Assembly: GCA_902622655.1 (NCBI GenBank)
Contig: CACNQY010000014.1
Span: 1 to 33,186 of the forward strand
DNA length: 33,186 bases
Direction: 5' to 3'
DNA from: an uncultured Pelagibacteraceae bacterium
GTDB lineage: Bacteria > Pseudomonadota > Alphaproteobacteria > Pelagibacterales > Pelagibacteraceae
Each line of letters begins with the position of its first letter. Position 1 is the first letter of the stretch. A program made the position numbers and the translations under genes. The notes below the pieces were generated by a model. It saw nothing but the letters and a program-made list of their open reading frames with translations. It had not been told where the DNA came from and did not search any database. Below, piece by piece: positions 1-8,829 of this stretch.

Positions 1-108
1 ATATTGTGTCATTTTTTTACTTACTTGACCAAATACTCCTTCGAGATCACTGTAGAGCACTCCATCGCAATCGAACAATATGTTTTTGATATTCTTTAAT
101 TCTTTCAT
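1..108 (-). CDS. HAD-superfamily hydrolase (pyrimidine 5'-nucleotidase-like), N-terminal part only, runs off window
   Basis: Reverse strand translates from ATG at 108: MKELKNIKNILFDCDGVLYSDLEGVFGQVSKKMTQY; FDCDGVL is HAD motif I. ATGA overlap with the argB stop. Confidence 0.75.
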   Translation of the reverse strand, partial: MKELKNIKNILFDCDGVLYSDLEGVFGQVSKKMTQY

Positions 109-953
109 TGTCTTATTAAAGTTCCAGATCCTTTATCAGAAAAAATTTCCCACAAACAAGAATGTGGCTTTGTGCCGTTGATTATTCCAACCGCTTTAAC
201 ACCATTATTTATTGCATCTATACAAGCATTTATTTTAGGTATCATACCCTCTGTAATAGTTTCATCTTTAATCATTTCCAGAACCTCAGATGCAGAAATT
301 TCCTCTATTAATTTTTTATTTTTATCTAGAACACCATCAACATTCGTCATTAACAACAGTCTTCTAGATTTTAAAGATTTTGCTACAGCCATAGCAGCAA
401 TATCTCCATTAATGTTATATGTTTGGTCTCCTTCACCTAGTCCTAGTGGTGAAATTATAGGAATTTTATTTTGATTAATTACATTTAATATTGGTTCATT
501 ATTTATCTCATTTGGTATTCCCACAAATCCTAGCTCTTCTGCCTCTGGTATAATTTTTATGACGTTATTTTTTTTTGTATTTATTGAGATTGCTTCTGTT
601 TCTTTTTCTTTTAATGATTTTACAATATCATTATTAAAATCAATCAAAACAGACTCAACAATATTAATAATATTTTTATCTGTAACTCTTAGTCCTCTTA
701 TAAATTTTGATTGAATATTTGATTTTTCCAATTCACTTTTTATTCTAGGTCCACCTCCATGAATTACTACAGTTGCAAGACCTAATTTATTTAAAATACT
801 AAGATCAGTTATAAAGTTATTAAATGTATTTCTATCAATTAAAACGTTTCCACCATATTTAATTACAATTAAATCATTTTTATATTTTTCAATATATTTA
901 GTCACTTCATTTATTGGTGGTCCATCTTTTGGTAATATTTTTTTTAAGTCCAT
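105..953 (-). CDS. argB: Acetylglutamate kinase
   Basis: IKYGGNVL, VIHGGGPRI, INGDIAAMAVAKSL, LLLMTNVDGV motifs of the ArgB amino-acid kinase family. Confidence 0.95.
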   Translation of the reverse strand: MDLKKILPKDGPPINEVTKYIEKYKNDLIVIKYGGNVLIDRNTFNNFITDLSILNKLGLATVVIHGGGPRIKSELEKSNIQSKFIRGLRVTDKNIINIVESVLIDFNNDIVKSLKEKETEAISINTKKNNVIKIIPEAEELGFVGIPNEINNEPILNVINQNKIPIISPLGLGEGDQTYNINGDIAAMAVAKSLKSRRLLLMTNVDGVLDKNKKLIEEISASEVLEMIKDETITEGMIPKINACIDAINNGVKAVGIINGTKPHSCLWEIFSDKGSGTLIRQ

Positions 954-973
954 TTATTACTTTTTTTGAAGTA

Positions 974-2653
974 TTAGTTTGCAGTTTTGATTGTAGTACG
1001 TTTCATTATTACAACCTGCTGAGCCATTGTTAATATATTATTGACCGTCCAATAAATTACTAAACCACTTGGAAATGGTGCAAGTATCACAGTTAAAAAT
1101 AAAGGGAAGAACATAAATATTTTTGCCTGCATTGGATCTGTTGGAGCTGGATTCAATTTTTGTTGTATCCACATAGATACCCCCATAGCTATTGGCCATG
1201 CTCCAATGACAAGAAACGAAGGCACATCATATGGAAACAATCCAAATAAATTAAAAATGGAAGTAGGGTCCCTGGCACTTAAATCTTGGATCCAACCATA
1301 AAAAGGCATATGACGCATTTCTATAGTTACGAATAAAACTTTATACAAAGCAAAAAATACAGGTATTTGTATGAGAATTGGCAAACATCCAGACATGGGA
1401 TTTACCTTTTCCTTTTTATAAAGAGCCATCATTGCTTGTTGTAATTTCATTTTGTCATCTTTATGCACTTCCTTTAGCCTTACCATCTCAGGCTGAAGTG
1501 CTTTCATTTTAGCCATGCTCCTAAATGAAAAATTAGCAAGTGGAAAAAACGCTAAACGAATACAAATTGTAACAGCAATAATTGCCAATCCGTAATTGCC
1601 AAATATATTAAAGAAATATTCTAAAGCAGTGAACAAAGGACGTGTTAAAAAGTATAAAAATCCCCAATCAATTGTAAGATCAAATTTATCTATTTTTAAA
1701 GACTCCGCATAACCATCAATTACATCAACTCTTTTAGCAGCTACTATTACTTGCAAGTTTTCTTCTATAGAGGAATTGCCAGTTAACATTAATGGTTCTG
1801 TTGTAACAAAATTTATTCTGTATTTATTTTTGTAATCCATCGTAGTTTTGAATTCCTTGTCTCTTGGCGGAATAAGAGTTGATATGTAATATTTATCTCC
1901 TATACCTAACCATCCTTTTTGAGCAGTTCTTGAAAATTTCTTCTCCTCAATATCGTCATAATCTTCCTCAATTAATTCTTCATCTAATGTAGCGATAGGA
2001 CCTTCATGAAGTATGTAAAAATCAGTTATACCTGCTGGAATTTGATTTCTTATAATTTGTCCATAAGAATAAAAGTCATATTTTTTATTTGTAGAATTTA
2101 TTACTCTTTGTTTTATTGTGAATAAAAATTTATCGTCCAAAGCAATTTCTTTTTCAAAAGTGATGCCTTGATCATTTGTCCAATTTAGTTTTATAGGAGA
2201 TTTATCAGTTAATTTATTATTTCCTGCCACTGACCAAATTGATTCTGAATTTGGGATATCTATATTTTTATCCGTGGTTATAAAACCACTTTCAATTATA
2301 TAACCTTCTTTAGAGCTTCTTGGTGCAAGAAATTTTACTTTTTCATTGCTCTCTAAACTAACATTGTATTCTTTGAAAGTGAGATCGTCTATTGCAGCCC
2401 CCTTTAATGAAATAGACCCAATAATACTTTGATTTTCAAATTTAATTCTTTCACTTTGTTTTAATGCTTCTTCTCGGGAAATTTCAGCCACATTTTCTTT
2501 TTGATCAAGAGTAGGTGCATCTGAATTCTGTTCAGTTTTATTTTTTTCAGCCAAATTTTCTTTCGTTATAGGAGGTGGTGCAAAAAATAATGAATATAAA
2601 ATGATTACTGCAGCCGATAAACTTATAGCAGCAATTATATTTCGAGTTTCCAT
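974..2653 (-). CDS. yidC: Membrane protein insertase YidC
   Basis: 559 aa, N-terminal TM, periplasmic domain, C-terminal MKALQPEM/NPMSGCLPILIQIPVFFALYKVL/GLVIYWTVNNI motifs. Confidence 0.96.
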   Translation of the reverse strand: METRNIIAAISLSAAVIILYSLFFAPPPITKENLAEKNKTEQNSDAPTLDQKENVAEISREEALKQSERIKFENQSIIGSISLKGAAIDDLTFKEYNVSLESNEKVKFLAPRSSKEGYIIESGFITTDKNIDIPNSESIWSVAGNNKLTDKSPIKLNWTNDQGITFEKEIALDDKFLFTIKQRVINSTNKKYDFYSYGQIIRNQIPAGITDFYILHEGPIATLDEELIEEDYDDIEEKKFSRTAQKGWLGIGDKYYISTLIPPRDKEFKTTMDYKNKYRINFVTTEPLMLTGNSSIEENLQVIVAAKRVDVIDGYAESLKIDKFDLTIDWGFLYFLTRPLFTALEYFFNIFGNYGLAIIAVTICIRLAFFPLANFSFRSMAKMKALQPEMVRLKEVHKDDKMKLQQAMMALYKKEKVNPMSGCLPILIQIPVFFALYKVLFVTIEMRHMPFYGWIQDLSARDPTSIFNLFGLFPYDVPSFLVIGAWPIAMGVSMWIQQKLNPAPTDPMQAKIFMFFPLFLTVILAPFPSGLVIYWTVNNILTMAQQVVIMKRTTIKTAN

Positions 2654-2904
2654 TATTTATTATCCTTTATTTTTTTTTTTACAGGATCAAATCCTCCACC
2701 ACCACCTAAGAACTTAATTGGATGACATGATAAAATTCTTTTAATACTCATAAACAAACCTTTAATAAGACCATATTCTTTTAAAGCATCTATACTGTAT
2801 TCAGAACATGTTGGTAAATATCTACAAGAATAACCCAATAATGGACTAATCAAAAATTTATAGAATTTGATAAATTTAATTAAAATTAAAGTAATTATAT
2901 TCAT
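2653..2904 (-). CDS. yidD: Membrane protein insertion efficiency factor YidD
   Basis: 83 aa with [15 protein letters not shown]...GGGGGFDPV, typical YidD; located between yidC and rnpA. Confidence 0.95.
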   Translation of the reverse strand: MNIITLILIKFIKFYKFLISPLLGYSCRYLPTCSEYSIDALKEYGLIKGLFMSIKRILSCHPIKFLGGGGGFDPVKKKIKDNK

Positions 2905-3245
2905 TATTTTATTTTTTCAAAATCTTGAAAAAGAGTTTCTTTTATAATTTTGTATTCATTATTTAGCATAGAAGACTTAGCGATAACAAGAAATGAATAA
3001 TTAAAGTTTATTGATATTTTTTTAACAGCTTCATTCGCAATATTTCTTAATCTTCTTTTAATTTTGTTTCTTTTGACGGCGTTACCAATCTTTTTCTTAG
3101 TCACAAAGCTAATGTTTAGTCTATGGCTATCTTTATTTAATAATTTACCAAAATATATTGTTACATATTTATTAGAAATTTTTTTATGTTTTAGTAACTT
3201 TTTGAATTCTTCATTTTTTGAAAGAGCAAGAATTTTGCTTTTCAT
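2904..3245 (-). CDS. rnpA: Ribonuclease P protein component
   Basis: 113 aa, [26 protein letters not shown] matches the RNase P protein signature; next to rpmH. Confidence 0.95.
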   Translation of the reverse strand: MKSKILALSKNEEFKKLLKHKKISNKYVTIYFGKLLNKDSHRLNISFVTKKKIGNAVKRNKIKRRLRNIANEAVKKISINFNYSFLVIAKSSMLNNEYKIIKETLFQDFEKIK

Positions 3246-3249
3246 GAAA

Positions 3250-3390
3250 CTAAATAGAAACTGTTAATGACTTACGTCCTCTTGCGCGTCTTCTAGCCAA
3301 TAATTTTTTTCCACCTTTAGTTTTCATTTTTGAACGAAAACCATGTTTTCGAGCTCGCTTTACATTTGAAGGTTGATAAGTTCTTTTCAT
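3250..3390 (-). CDS. rpmH: 50S ribosomal protein L34
   Basis: Reverse strand translation [46 protein letters not shown]; too short for the supplied ORF track. Confidence 0.97.
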   Translation of the reverse strand: MKRTYQPSNVKRARKHGFRSKMKTKGGKKLLARRRARGRKSLTVSI

Positions 3391-3486
3391 AATTAGATTT
3401 AGTTAAATTTTGTTAAATTTTGCCCCTTTATATTAGCAATAATAAAAATAGCAAATAGAAGATTAAGCTTTAAAGTGTCAATATTA

Positions 3487-4209
3487 ATGGAAAAAACAAA
3501 AAAAATTAAATTAATTATTGGGTTATCTTATTTATTGATGGTTTGTTTGTTTTTATATTTTTTCTTCTCAAAATTTAGTCTTCAAGAGATAACTTCTTAC
3601 GATTTTTTAAAAGATAATAGATCTTATTTTATTGAGCTTAAAAACTCTAACTTATTATTTGTATCCTTAATTTTTTTGATACTAACAATATTATGGGTTT
3701 TCCCTTTTTTAGGATTTGGGTCTCCAGTTGCTTTGGTGGGTGGTTTTATTTTTGGAAAATGGATTGGGACAACTCTTGTTGTTTTTGGTTTAAGTATAGG
3801 CGCAACATTTTTATATACTTTTGGTAATTTTTTTTTAAAAGATTTGATAAGAGAGCGGTTTTTAAATAAGTTTCGAAAACTAGAAAAAAAATTTAAAAAA
3901 TCAGAATTTATATATTTATTAATTTACCGTTTCGTGGGGGGTGTACCTTGGCAATTGAGCTGTTTATTACCCACTTTATTCAACGTAAAAAAAACAAACT
4001 TTTTTTTTGCATCGTTAATAGGAATAATTCCACAAACTTTTCTAGCTGTTTCAATAGGCTCTGGATTAGAAAAAGTTGTAGATGAAAATGCAAAAGTCCC
4101 AGGTTTAACTGATATAATATTTTTACCAGATATATACGTCCCAATTTTAGCTTTTTTCTTTCTAATTTTGTTGACACTTTTTTTAAGGAATTTTTTTTAC
4201 AAAAATTAG
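3487..4209 (+). CDS. TVP38/TMEM64 (DedA-like, SNARE-associated) family membrane protein
   Basis: Multiple TM segments, GFGSPVALVGGFIFGKWIGT and YRFVGGVPWQLSCLLPTLFNV motifs; ATG at 3487 (GTG at 3475 also possible). Confidence 0.8.
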   Translation: MEKTKKIKLIIGLSYLLMVCLFLYFFFSKFSLQEITSYDFLKDNRSYFIELKNSNLLFVSLIFLILTILWVFPFLGFGSPVALVGGFIFGKWIGTTLVVFGLSIGATFLYTFGNFFLKDLIRERFLNKFRKLEKKFKKSEFIYLLIYRFVGGVPWQLSCLLPTLFNVKKTNFFFASLIGIIPQTFLAVSIGSGLEKVVDENAKVPGLTDIIFLPDIYVPILAFFFLILLTLFLRNFFYKN

Positions 4210-4283
4210 TGGTGCTCCCACCCTGTACTGACCAGGGAACTAGTCATTACCAATGACTTGTTATACCATTTAACTACAGGAGC
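4210..4283 (-). tRNA. tRNA-Thr (GGT), CCA encoded
   Basis: Reverse strand folds as GCTCCTG-TA-GTTA/TAAC-AGTCA TTGGTAA TGACT-CCCTG GTCAGTA CAGGG-TGGGAGC-A-CCA; anticodon GGT. The T-loop is atypical. Confidence 0.9.
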
Positions 4284-4383
4284 TTTGAGACAAATTGTAT
4301 TTTATTGATAATAAAGCATTTTTTTCAAATTATTGCCTTAATTTTTTGATGAATATGATTTATATCTATTTTAGGTAAATGTT

Positions 4384-4584
4384 ATGGGAATTCATTACGA
4401 TTATAAATCAACCAAAGGCAATAAGCTTATGGAAAAGCAAGCCAAAAGAGAAAAAAAGCTTGCTGAAAAAAAAGCTAAACGTTTAGCCAAAGAAGACCCA
4501 AAAAAACAGGAAAATAAAACACCAGCATTAGATCCTAATAAACCAATTTCTTTAGACTTCCTCACAAACCCAAATAAAGAATGA
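4384..4584 (+). CDS. Small Lys-rich hypothetical protein (66 aa)
   Basis: ORF MGIHYDYKSTKGNKLMEKQAKREKKLAEKKAKRLAKEDPKK...; stop overlaps the next start (ATGA). Confidence 0.6.
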   Translation: MGIHYDYKSTKGNKLMEKQAKREKKLAEKKAKRLAKEDPKKQENKTPALDPNKPISLDFLTNPNKE

Positions 4585-4691
4585 GTTCAAAAGACAAAAA
4601 TGAGCGTTTAAGCTTAGCGCTTAGAAAAAATTTGAAGAAAAGAAAGCTTTTTCAAAAAAAGAATAAAAAGAAAAATGATACTAAACGATAA
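4581..4691 (+). CDS. Small basic protein (36 aa), candidate conserved alphaproteobacterial microprotein
   Basis: ATG at 4581 to TAA at 4689-4691: MSSKDKNERLSLALRKNLKKRKLFQKKNKKKNDTKR; 4-nt ATGA overlap upstream and 17-nt overlap with dcd downstream. Confidence 0.6.
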   Translation: MSSKDKNERLSLALRKNLKKRKLFQKKNKKKNDTKR

Positions 4692-5226
4692 GCAAATAAT
4701 AAAATTAGCTGAGGAACATGAAATGATTAGTCCTTTTGTAAATAAAAGTGTTGCTGATGGAATTAGTCATGGCGTTAACCCATTTGGTTATGATCTTCGT
4801 TGTGGGTCTGAATTTAAAATTTTTACTAATATAAAAGGAGCTACTGCGGATCCAAAAAATTTTAGTGAAGATAACTTTGTAACTGTAAAAGATGAAGAAT
4901 CAATTCTAATTCCACCAAATTCATTTGCACTTGCATCAAGTCTTGAATATTTCAAAATGCCAAGAAATGTTACAGGATTAGTAACTGCAAAATCAACATA
5001 TGCAAGATGTGGTTTGGGTGTACCACCAACAGTATTGGAAGCTGGTTGGGAAGGTGTTTTGGTTTTAGAATTTTCAAATCACACAAGCAATTCAATAAGA
5101 TTGTATGCAAATGCAGGCGCGGCTCAGATATTATTTTTTAAAGGAGAGCAACCTGATATCTCTTATGCGGATAGAGATGGAAAGTATCAAGGTCAAACAG
5201 GAATTACCTTAGCAAAATCAAAATAA
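4675..5226 (+). CDS. dcd: dCTP deaminase
   Basis: 183 aa; SHGVNPFGYDLRCG, TAKSTYARCGLGV, GWEGVLVLEFSN motifs. Confidence 0.95.
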   Translation: MILNDKQIIKLAEEHEMISPFVNKSVADGISHGVNPFGYDLRCGSEFKIFTNIKGATADPKNFSEDNFVTVKDEESILIPPNSFALASSLEYFKMPRNVTGLVTAKSTYARCGLGVPPTVLEAGWEGVLVLEFSNHTSNSIRLYANAGAAQILFFKGEQPDISYADRDGKYQGQTGITLAKSK

Positions 5227-5229
5227 TTT

Positions 5230-6504
5230 ATGGATAAATTTTCTATCACCGGTCCTTGTCGAGTGATGAAAGGCGAGGTTTTGATTTCAGGTTCTAAAAA
5301 TGCTGCTTTACCAATTCTAGCTGCAACATTGTTATTTGACAAACCTGTAATTATCGAAAATCTTCCAAGGGTAAGAGACATTTATACAATGCTAAACTTA
5401 TTAAAGTCTCTTGGGTCAAATATAGAATTTTTAAAGAATAAAAAAACAGTAAAAATTACTAAGACTAAAAAACAAAAACAGTTTGCATCTTATTCAATTG
5501 TTAAGACAATGAGGGCAGGAATACTCGTACTCGGACCTTTAGTTGCTAAATATCATAAATCTATCTCAAGTTTTCCAGGTGGATGTGTTTTGAATGGTAA
5601 TTCTGGTAGACCAATTAATTTACATTTGGAAGCTTTAAAAAAACTTGGAATGAAATATGAAATAAAAAAAGGATATATCCATGCAAAATCTAATGGTAAA
5701 TTAAAGGGTAACAAGATTAAGTTTTCTTCGATAAGTGTCGGAGCGTCGGAGCAACTTATAACATCAGCAGTTTTAGCAAAAGGAAAAACTATTTTACGCA
5801 ACCTTGCGTGTGAACCTGAAATTTTAGATTTAACTAATTTTTTAAATTCAGGAGGTGCTAATATTAAATGGATTGGCAAAAGAACCTGTCAAATTATTGG
5901 TGTAAATACTCTTAATGAAACAAAATATTCTGTAATGGGTGATAGAATTGAAACTGGAACCTTTTGTGTTGCTGCAACTTTAGCAAAGGGAGATTTGTTA
6001 ATTAAGAATTTTGATCCAAAGTTAATTAAAACCGAATTAAATATTTTAAAAAAAGTTGGTGCAAAGATTAAATTATCTAAAAGTAGTATTCACATAAAAG
6101 GACCAGAAAAAATTAAAAGTATAAGAAATATTACTACTAAAGAGTATCCTGGATTTCCTACAGATCTTGCTCCTCAATTTATGGTCCTTCTTTGTAAGGC
6201 TAATGGCACAAGCTCAATTAAAGAAAATATTTTTCAGGGAAGGTTTTTACATACAATGGAACTTCAGCGACTTGGAGCTAAAATAATTATAAAAAACAGA
6301 ACCGCAAAAATAGAGGGTAATACAAACTTTATAGCAGCAGAGGTAATGTCAAGTGATCTGAGAGCATCAGCTGCATTAGTACTTGCTGGTATCGTTTCAA
6401 AAGGAAATACAATAGTTACAAGGGTTTATCATTGCGATCGTGGTTATGAAAATTTTGAAAATAAGTTAAAAAAAATTGGTGTTAAAATTAAAAGATTAAA
6501 ATAA
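5230..6504 (+). CDS. murA: UDP-N-acetylglucosamine 1-carboxyvinyltransferase
   Basis: SGSKNAALPILAATLL, MRAGILVLGPL, TDLAPQFMVLLCKANGTSSIKE, DLRASAALVLAG motifs. Confidence 0.96.
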   Translation: MDKFSITGPCRVMKGEVLISGSKNAALPILAATLLFDKPVIIENLPRVRDIYTMLNLLKSLGSNIEFLKNKKTVKITKTKKQKQFASYSIVKTMRAGILVLGPLVAKYHKSISSFPGGCVLNGNSGRPINLHLEALKKLGMKYEIKKGYIHAKSNGKLKGNKIKFSSISVGASEQLITSAVLAKGKTILRNLACEPEILDLTNFLNSGGANIKWIGKRTCQIIGVNTLNETKYSVMGDRIETGTFCVAATLAKGDLLIKNFDPKLIKTELNILKKVGAKIKLSKSSIHIKGPEKIKSIRNITTKEYPGFPTDLAPQFMVLLCKANGTSSIKENIFQGRFLHTMELQRLGAKIIIKNRTAKIEGNTNFIAAEVMSSDLRASAALVLAGIVSKGNTIVTRVYHCDRGYENFENKLKKIGVKIKRLK

Positions 6505-6896
6505 TGAACAAATATCTAGCAAAAATAATAGCCAGTGACCAAGAAGGTTTACAAATGATTTCAGCATGCAGTTCTGGTGCTAAAGTTAAAATTGTAAATA
6601 TAAAATATCTAGAATCTAATAAGGTTTTTTTATTGTCAATTGAAAGAACCAAGGTTGAAACTGATCAGGAAGATAAAAAAATCAATAGCATTTGTAGGTT
6701 TGATTTTGTTGATAAAGTAAGATCAAAGAACATTGATCAATCAAATCAAGAAACAGTTTTAGAGTTAATTGGTATAGATTATTTGAAAAATAATGATGTT
6801 TATGAAATAAATCTTATTTTTAATAATAATGCTCATATTGCTTTAACTACTGAAACTATTGAAGCAAGATTAGAAGATCAAAATGAAATTATATAG
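6504..6896 (+). CDS. DUF2948 family protein
   Basis: 130 aa between murA and hisD with a C-terminal IEARLED; position and pattern fit the DUF2948 family of alphaproteobacteria. Confidence 0.75.
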   Translation: MNKYLAKIIASDQEGLQMISACSSGAKVKIVNIKYLESNKVFLLSIERTKVETDQEDKKINSICRFDFVDKVRSKNIDQSNQETVLELIGIDYLKNNDVYEINLIFNNNAHIALTTETIEARLEDQNEII

Positions 6897-6898
6897 TT

Positions 6899-8182
6899 AT
6901 GAAGATATTAAATAATAAAAGTAAAAATTTTGATAAATTATTAGATAATTTGCTTCTACAGAGAAAAAAAAAAATTCAATTAGGCTCTGTTTATGTAACA
7001 AATATAATTGTAGATGTTAAAAAAAATGGAGATAAAGCATTATTAAAATACGAGAAAAGATTTAACCAAAACAATATAATTATTCCAAGCCCAAAACAAA
7101 TAAAAAAATCTATAAATTCACTTGATAAAAAAGTAAAGAAAGCAATCGATATAGCCTATAATAGAATTTATAAATTTCATTCACTTCAAAAATTTAAAAA
7201 TATTTCTTATACAGATAAATTAAAAAATAAACTTGAATATAAATACGTACCTTTAGAATCTGTTGCAATTTATGTTCCTGGTTCAACTGCATCGTACCCA
7301 TCAAGTGTGTTGATGAATGCTATTCCAGCAATTGTTGCAGGAGTTAAGAGAATAGTTATGATTAATCCAGGACATAAAGGAAAACAAAATCCTGCAGTAT
7401 TATACGCTGCAAAAAAATGTAAAATAAAAGAAATTTATTCCATCGGGGGTCCTTCCGCTATTGCAGCAGTATCTTATGGAACAAAAAAAATTAAAAAAGT
7501 TCATAAAATAGTTGGTCCTGGTAACGCATATGTTGCGGCAGCAAAAAAGGAAGTTTTTGGCGATGTCGGAATTGAGGGTATGACTGCAGGACCTTCAGAA
7601 GTTACAATAGTTTGTGATAAATTCTCAAATCCTGAATGGGTTGCAAGTGATTTAATCGGACAAGCTGAACATGATATTCTTGCACAATGTATTTTGATTT
7701 CAAAAGACAAAAATTTACTTGATAAAGTTAAGGTTGAAATAAATAAACAATTAAAAGAAATTCCAAGAGCCTCTGTTGCAAGAAGAAGTTTAATTAATAA
7801 CGGTATTCTAATGTATATCTCTTCAGACAATAAAATAATAAGCGTTATAAATAAAATTGCTCCAGAACATCTAGAATTAAATGTTAAAAATTATAAAGCA
7901 TTAGTTTCTAAAATAAAAAATTCAGGATCAATATGTTTAGGTAAATATGCAGTTATGGCTATGACTGATTATAATGTTGGATCAAATCATGTACTACCAA
8001 CTAATGGTTCTTCAAAATATTCAAGCGGAATCTCTGTAAATGAATTTTATAAAAGGATTTCATATGTAAACTTATCAAAAAAGGGTATTGAAAGTCTTGG
8101 GCCATCAGTTATAACACTTGCAAATTATGAAGGGTTAGTCGGACATGCTCAATCTGTAGTAAAAAGAATAAGGAGAAAATAA
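6899..8182 (+). CDS. hisD: Histidinol dehydrogenase
   Basis: 427 aa; [50 protein letters not shown] motifs. Confidence 0.97.
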   Translation: MKILNNKSKNFDKLLDNLLLQRKKKIQLGSVYVTNIIVDVKKNGDKALLKYEKRFNQNNIIIPSPKQIKKSINSLDKKVKKAIDIAYNRIYKFHSLQKFKNISYTDKLKNKLEYKYVPLESVAIYVPGSTASYPSSVLMNAIPAIVAGVKRIVMINPGHKGKQNPAVLYAAKKCKIKEIYSIGGPSAIAAVSYGTKKIKKVHKIVGPGNAYVAAAKKEVFGDVGIEGMTAGPSEVTIVCDKFSNPEWVASDLIGQAEHDILAQCILISKDKNLLDKVKVEINKQLKEIPRASVARRSLINNGILMYISSDNKIISVINKIAPEHLELNVKNYKALVSKIKNSGSICLGKYAVMAMTDYNVGSNHVLPTNGSSKYSSGISVNEFYKRISYVNLSKKGIESLGPSVITLANYEGLVGHAQSVVKRIRRK

Positions 8183-8184
8183 AT

Positions 8185-8400
8185 TTGGCAAAACAAGATC
8201 TACTAGAATTTAAAGGCAAGGTAATTGACTTGCTTCCAAATGCTATGTTCAGAGTTGAGTTAGAGAACGGAGCAAAAGTGACGGCTCATACAGCTGGTAA
8301 ATTGAGAAAGAATAGAATAAGAGTTTTGCAAGGTGATAGTGTTACAGTAGAAATGACACCTTACGATCTTACTAAAGGAAGAATAATCTTTAGAGGATAA
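8185..8400 (+). CDS. infA: Translation initiation factor IF-1 (TTG start)
   Basis: 71 aa; [28 protein letters not shown]...RIIFRG is classic IF-1; the start codon is TTG at 8185. Confidence 0.95.
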   Translation: MAKQDLLEFKGKVIDLLPNAMFRVELENGAKVTAHTAGKLRKNRIRVLQGDSVTVEMTPYDLTKGRIIFRG

Positions 8401-8404
8401 TTAA

Positions 8405-8479
8405 GGCTGAGTAGCTCAGGAGTAGAGCAGAGCCCTGAAAAGGCTTGTGTCGGAGGTGCGAATCCTTCCTCAGCCACCA
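8405..8479 (+). tRNA. tRNA-Phe (GAA), CCA encoded
   Basis: GGCTGAG-TA-GCTC AGGAGTA GAGC-A-GAGCC CTGAAAA GGCTT-GTGTC-GGAGG TGCGAAT CCTTC-CTCAGCC-A-CCA; anticodon GAA. T-loop position 55 reads G. Confidence 0.93.
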
Positions 8480-8519
8480 CCCCAAAGTTTCGTCTTGAAA
8501 TAATCTTAAAAGAAATTAA

Positions 8520-8560
8520 CTTTATTCTTATTACAAATAACAAAAGGAATAAGAAATAAG
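8520..8560 (+). promoter_or_regulatory. Candidate cold-shock mRNA leader hairpin with Shine-Dalgarno in the loop
   Basis: Arms CTTTATTCTTATT (8520-8532) and AATAAGAAATAAG (8548-8560) pair 11/13, with 8 contiguous bp; the 15-nt loop ACAAATAACAAAAGG contains the purine-rich SD; base abuts the csp ATG. Confidence 0.45.
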
Positions 8561-8773
8561 ATGAGTACATTAAAAGGAACTGTTAAATGGTTTAATGGTA
8601 AAAAGGGCTTTGGATTTATTGAAAGAGAAGACAAAGAGAAAGATGCATTTGTTCATGCCAGTGCAGTGAAAGCGGCAGGCATGAGATATCTTAACGAGGG
8701 AGATAAACTTGAGTTTACATTAGAAGATGGTCCAAAAGGTCCCTCGGCTGTAAATTTAAAAAAAGTAGACTAA
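8561..8773 (+). CDS. Cold-shock domain protein (CspA family)
   Basis: 70 aa; GTVKWFNGKKGFGFIERED, DAFVHASAV: RNP1/RNP2 motifs. Confidence 0.96.
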   Translation: MSTLKGTVKWFNGKKGFGFIEREDKEKDAFVHASAVKAAGMRYLNEGDKLEFTLEDGPKGPSAVNLKKVD

Positions 8774-8788
8774 TTCAGAAATTATTTT

Positions 8789-8829
8789 AAAGGGCGTTTT
8801 ATCTATTATATGGATAAACGTCCTTTTTT
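8789..8829 (+). terminator. Rho-independent terminator after csp
   Basis: AAGGGCGTTTTATC / GATAAACGTCCTT inverted repeat followed by a T-run. Confidence 0.8.

Noticed and set aside
172-474. 100-aa plus-strand ORF inside argB
   Set aside because: Antisense shadow of a strongly conserved gene.
3403-3421. Direct repeat TTAAATTTTG-TTAAATTTTG upstream of rpmH, considered as an oriC/DnaA-type repeat because rpmH-rnpA can be near oriC
   Set aside because: Only two AT-rich copies, no recognisable DnaA boxes, no dnaA or gidA nearby; more likely promoter or chance.
5553-5879. 108-aa minus-strand ORF inside murA
   Set aside because: Antisense shadow ORF; murA motifs are read cleanly on the other strand.
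6504-6896. Novel gene between murA and hisD
   Set aside because: Fits the DUF2948 family in its usual alphaproteobacterial position; uncharacterised but already described.
7501-7830. 109-aa minus-strand ORF inside hisD
   Set aside because: Antisense shadow ORF over conserved hisD motifs.
8361-8570. 69-aa minus-strand ORF over infA end, tRNA-Phe and csp leader
   Set aside because: Antisense to a clear tRNA and infA; no family resemblance.
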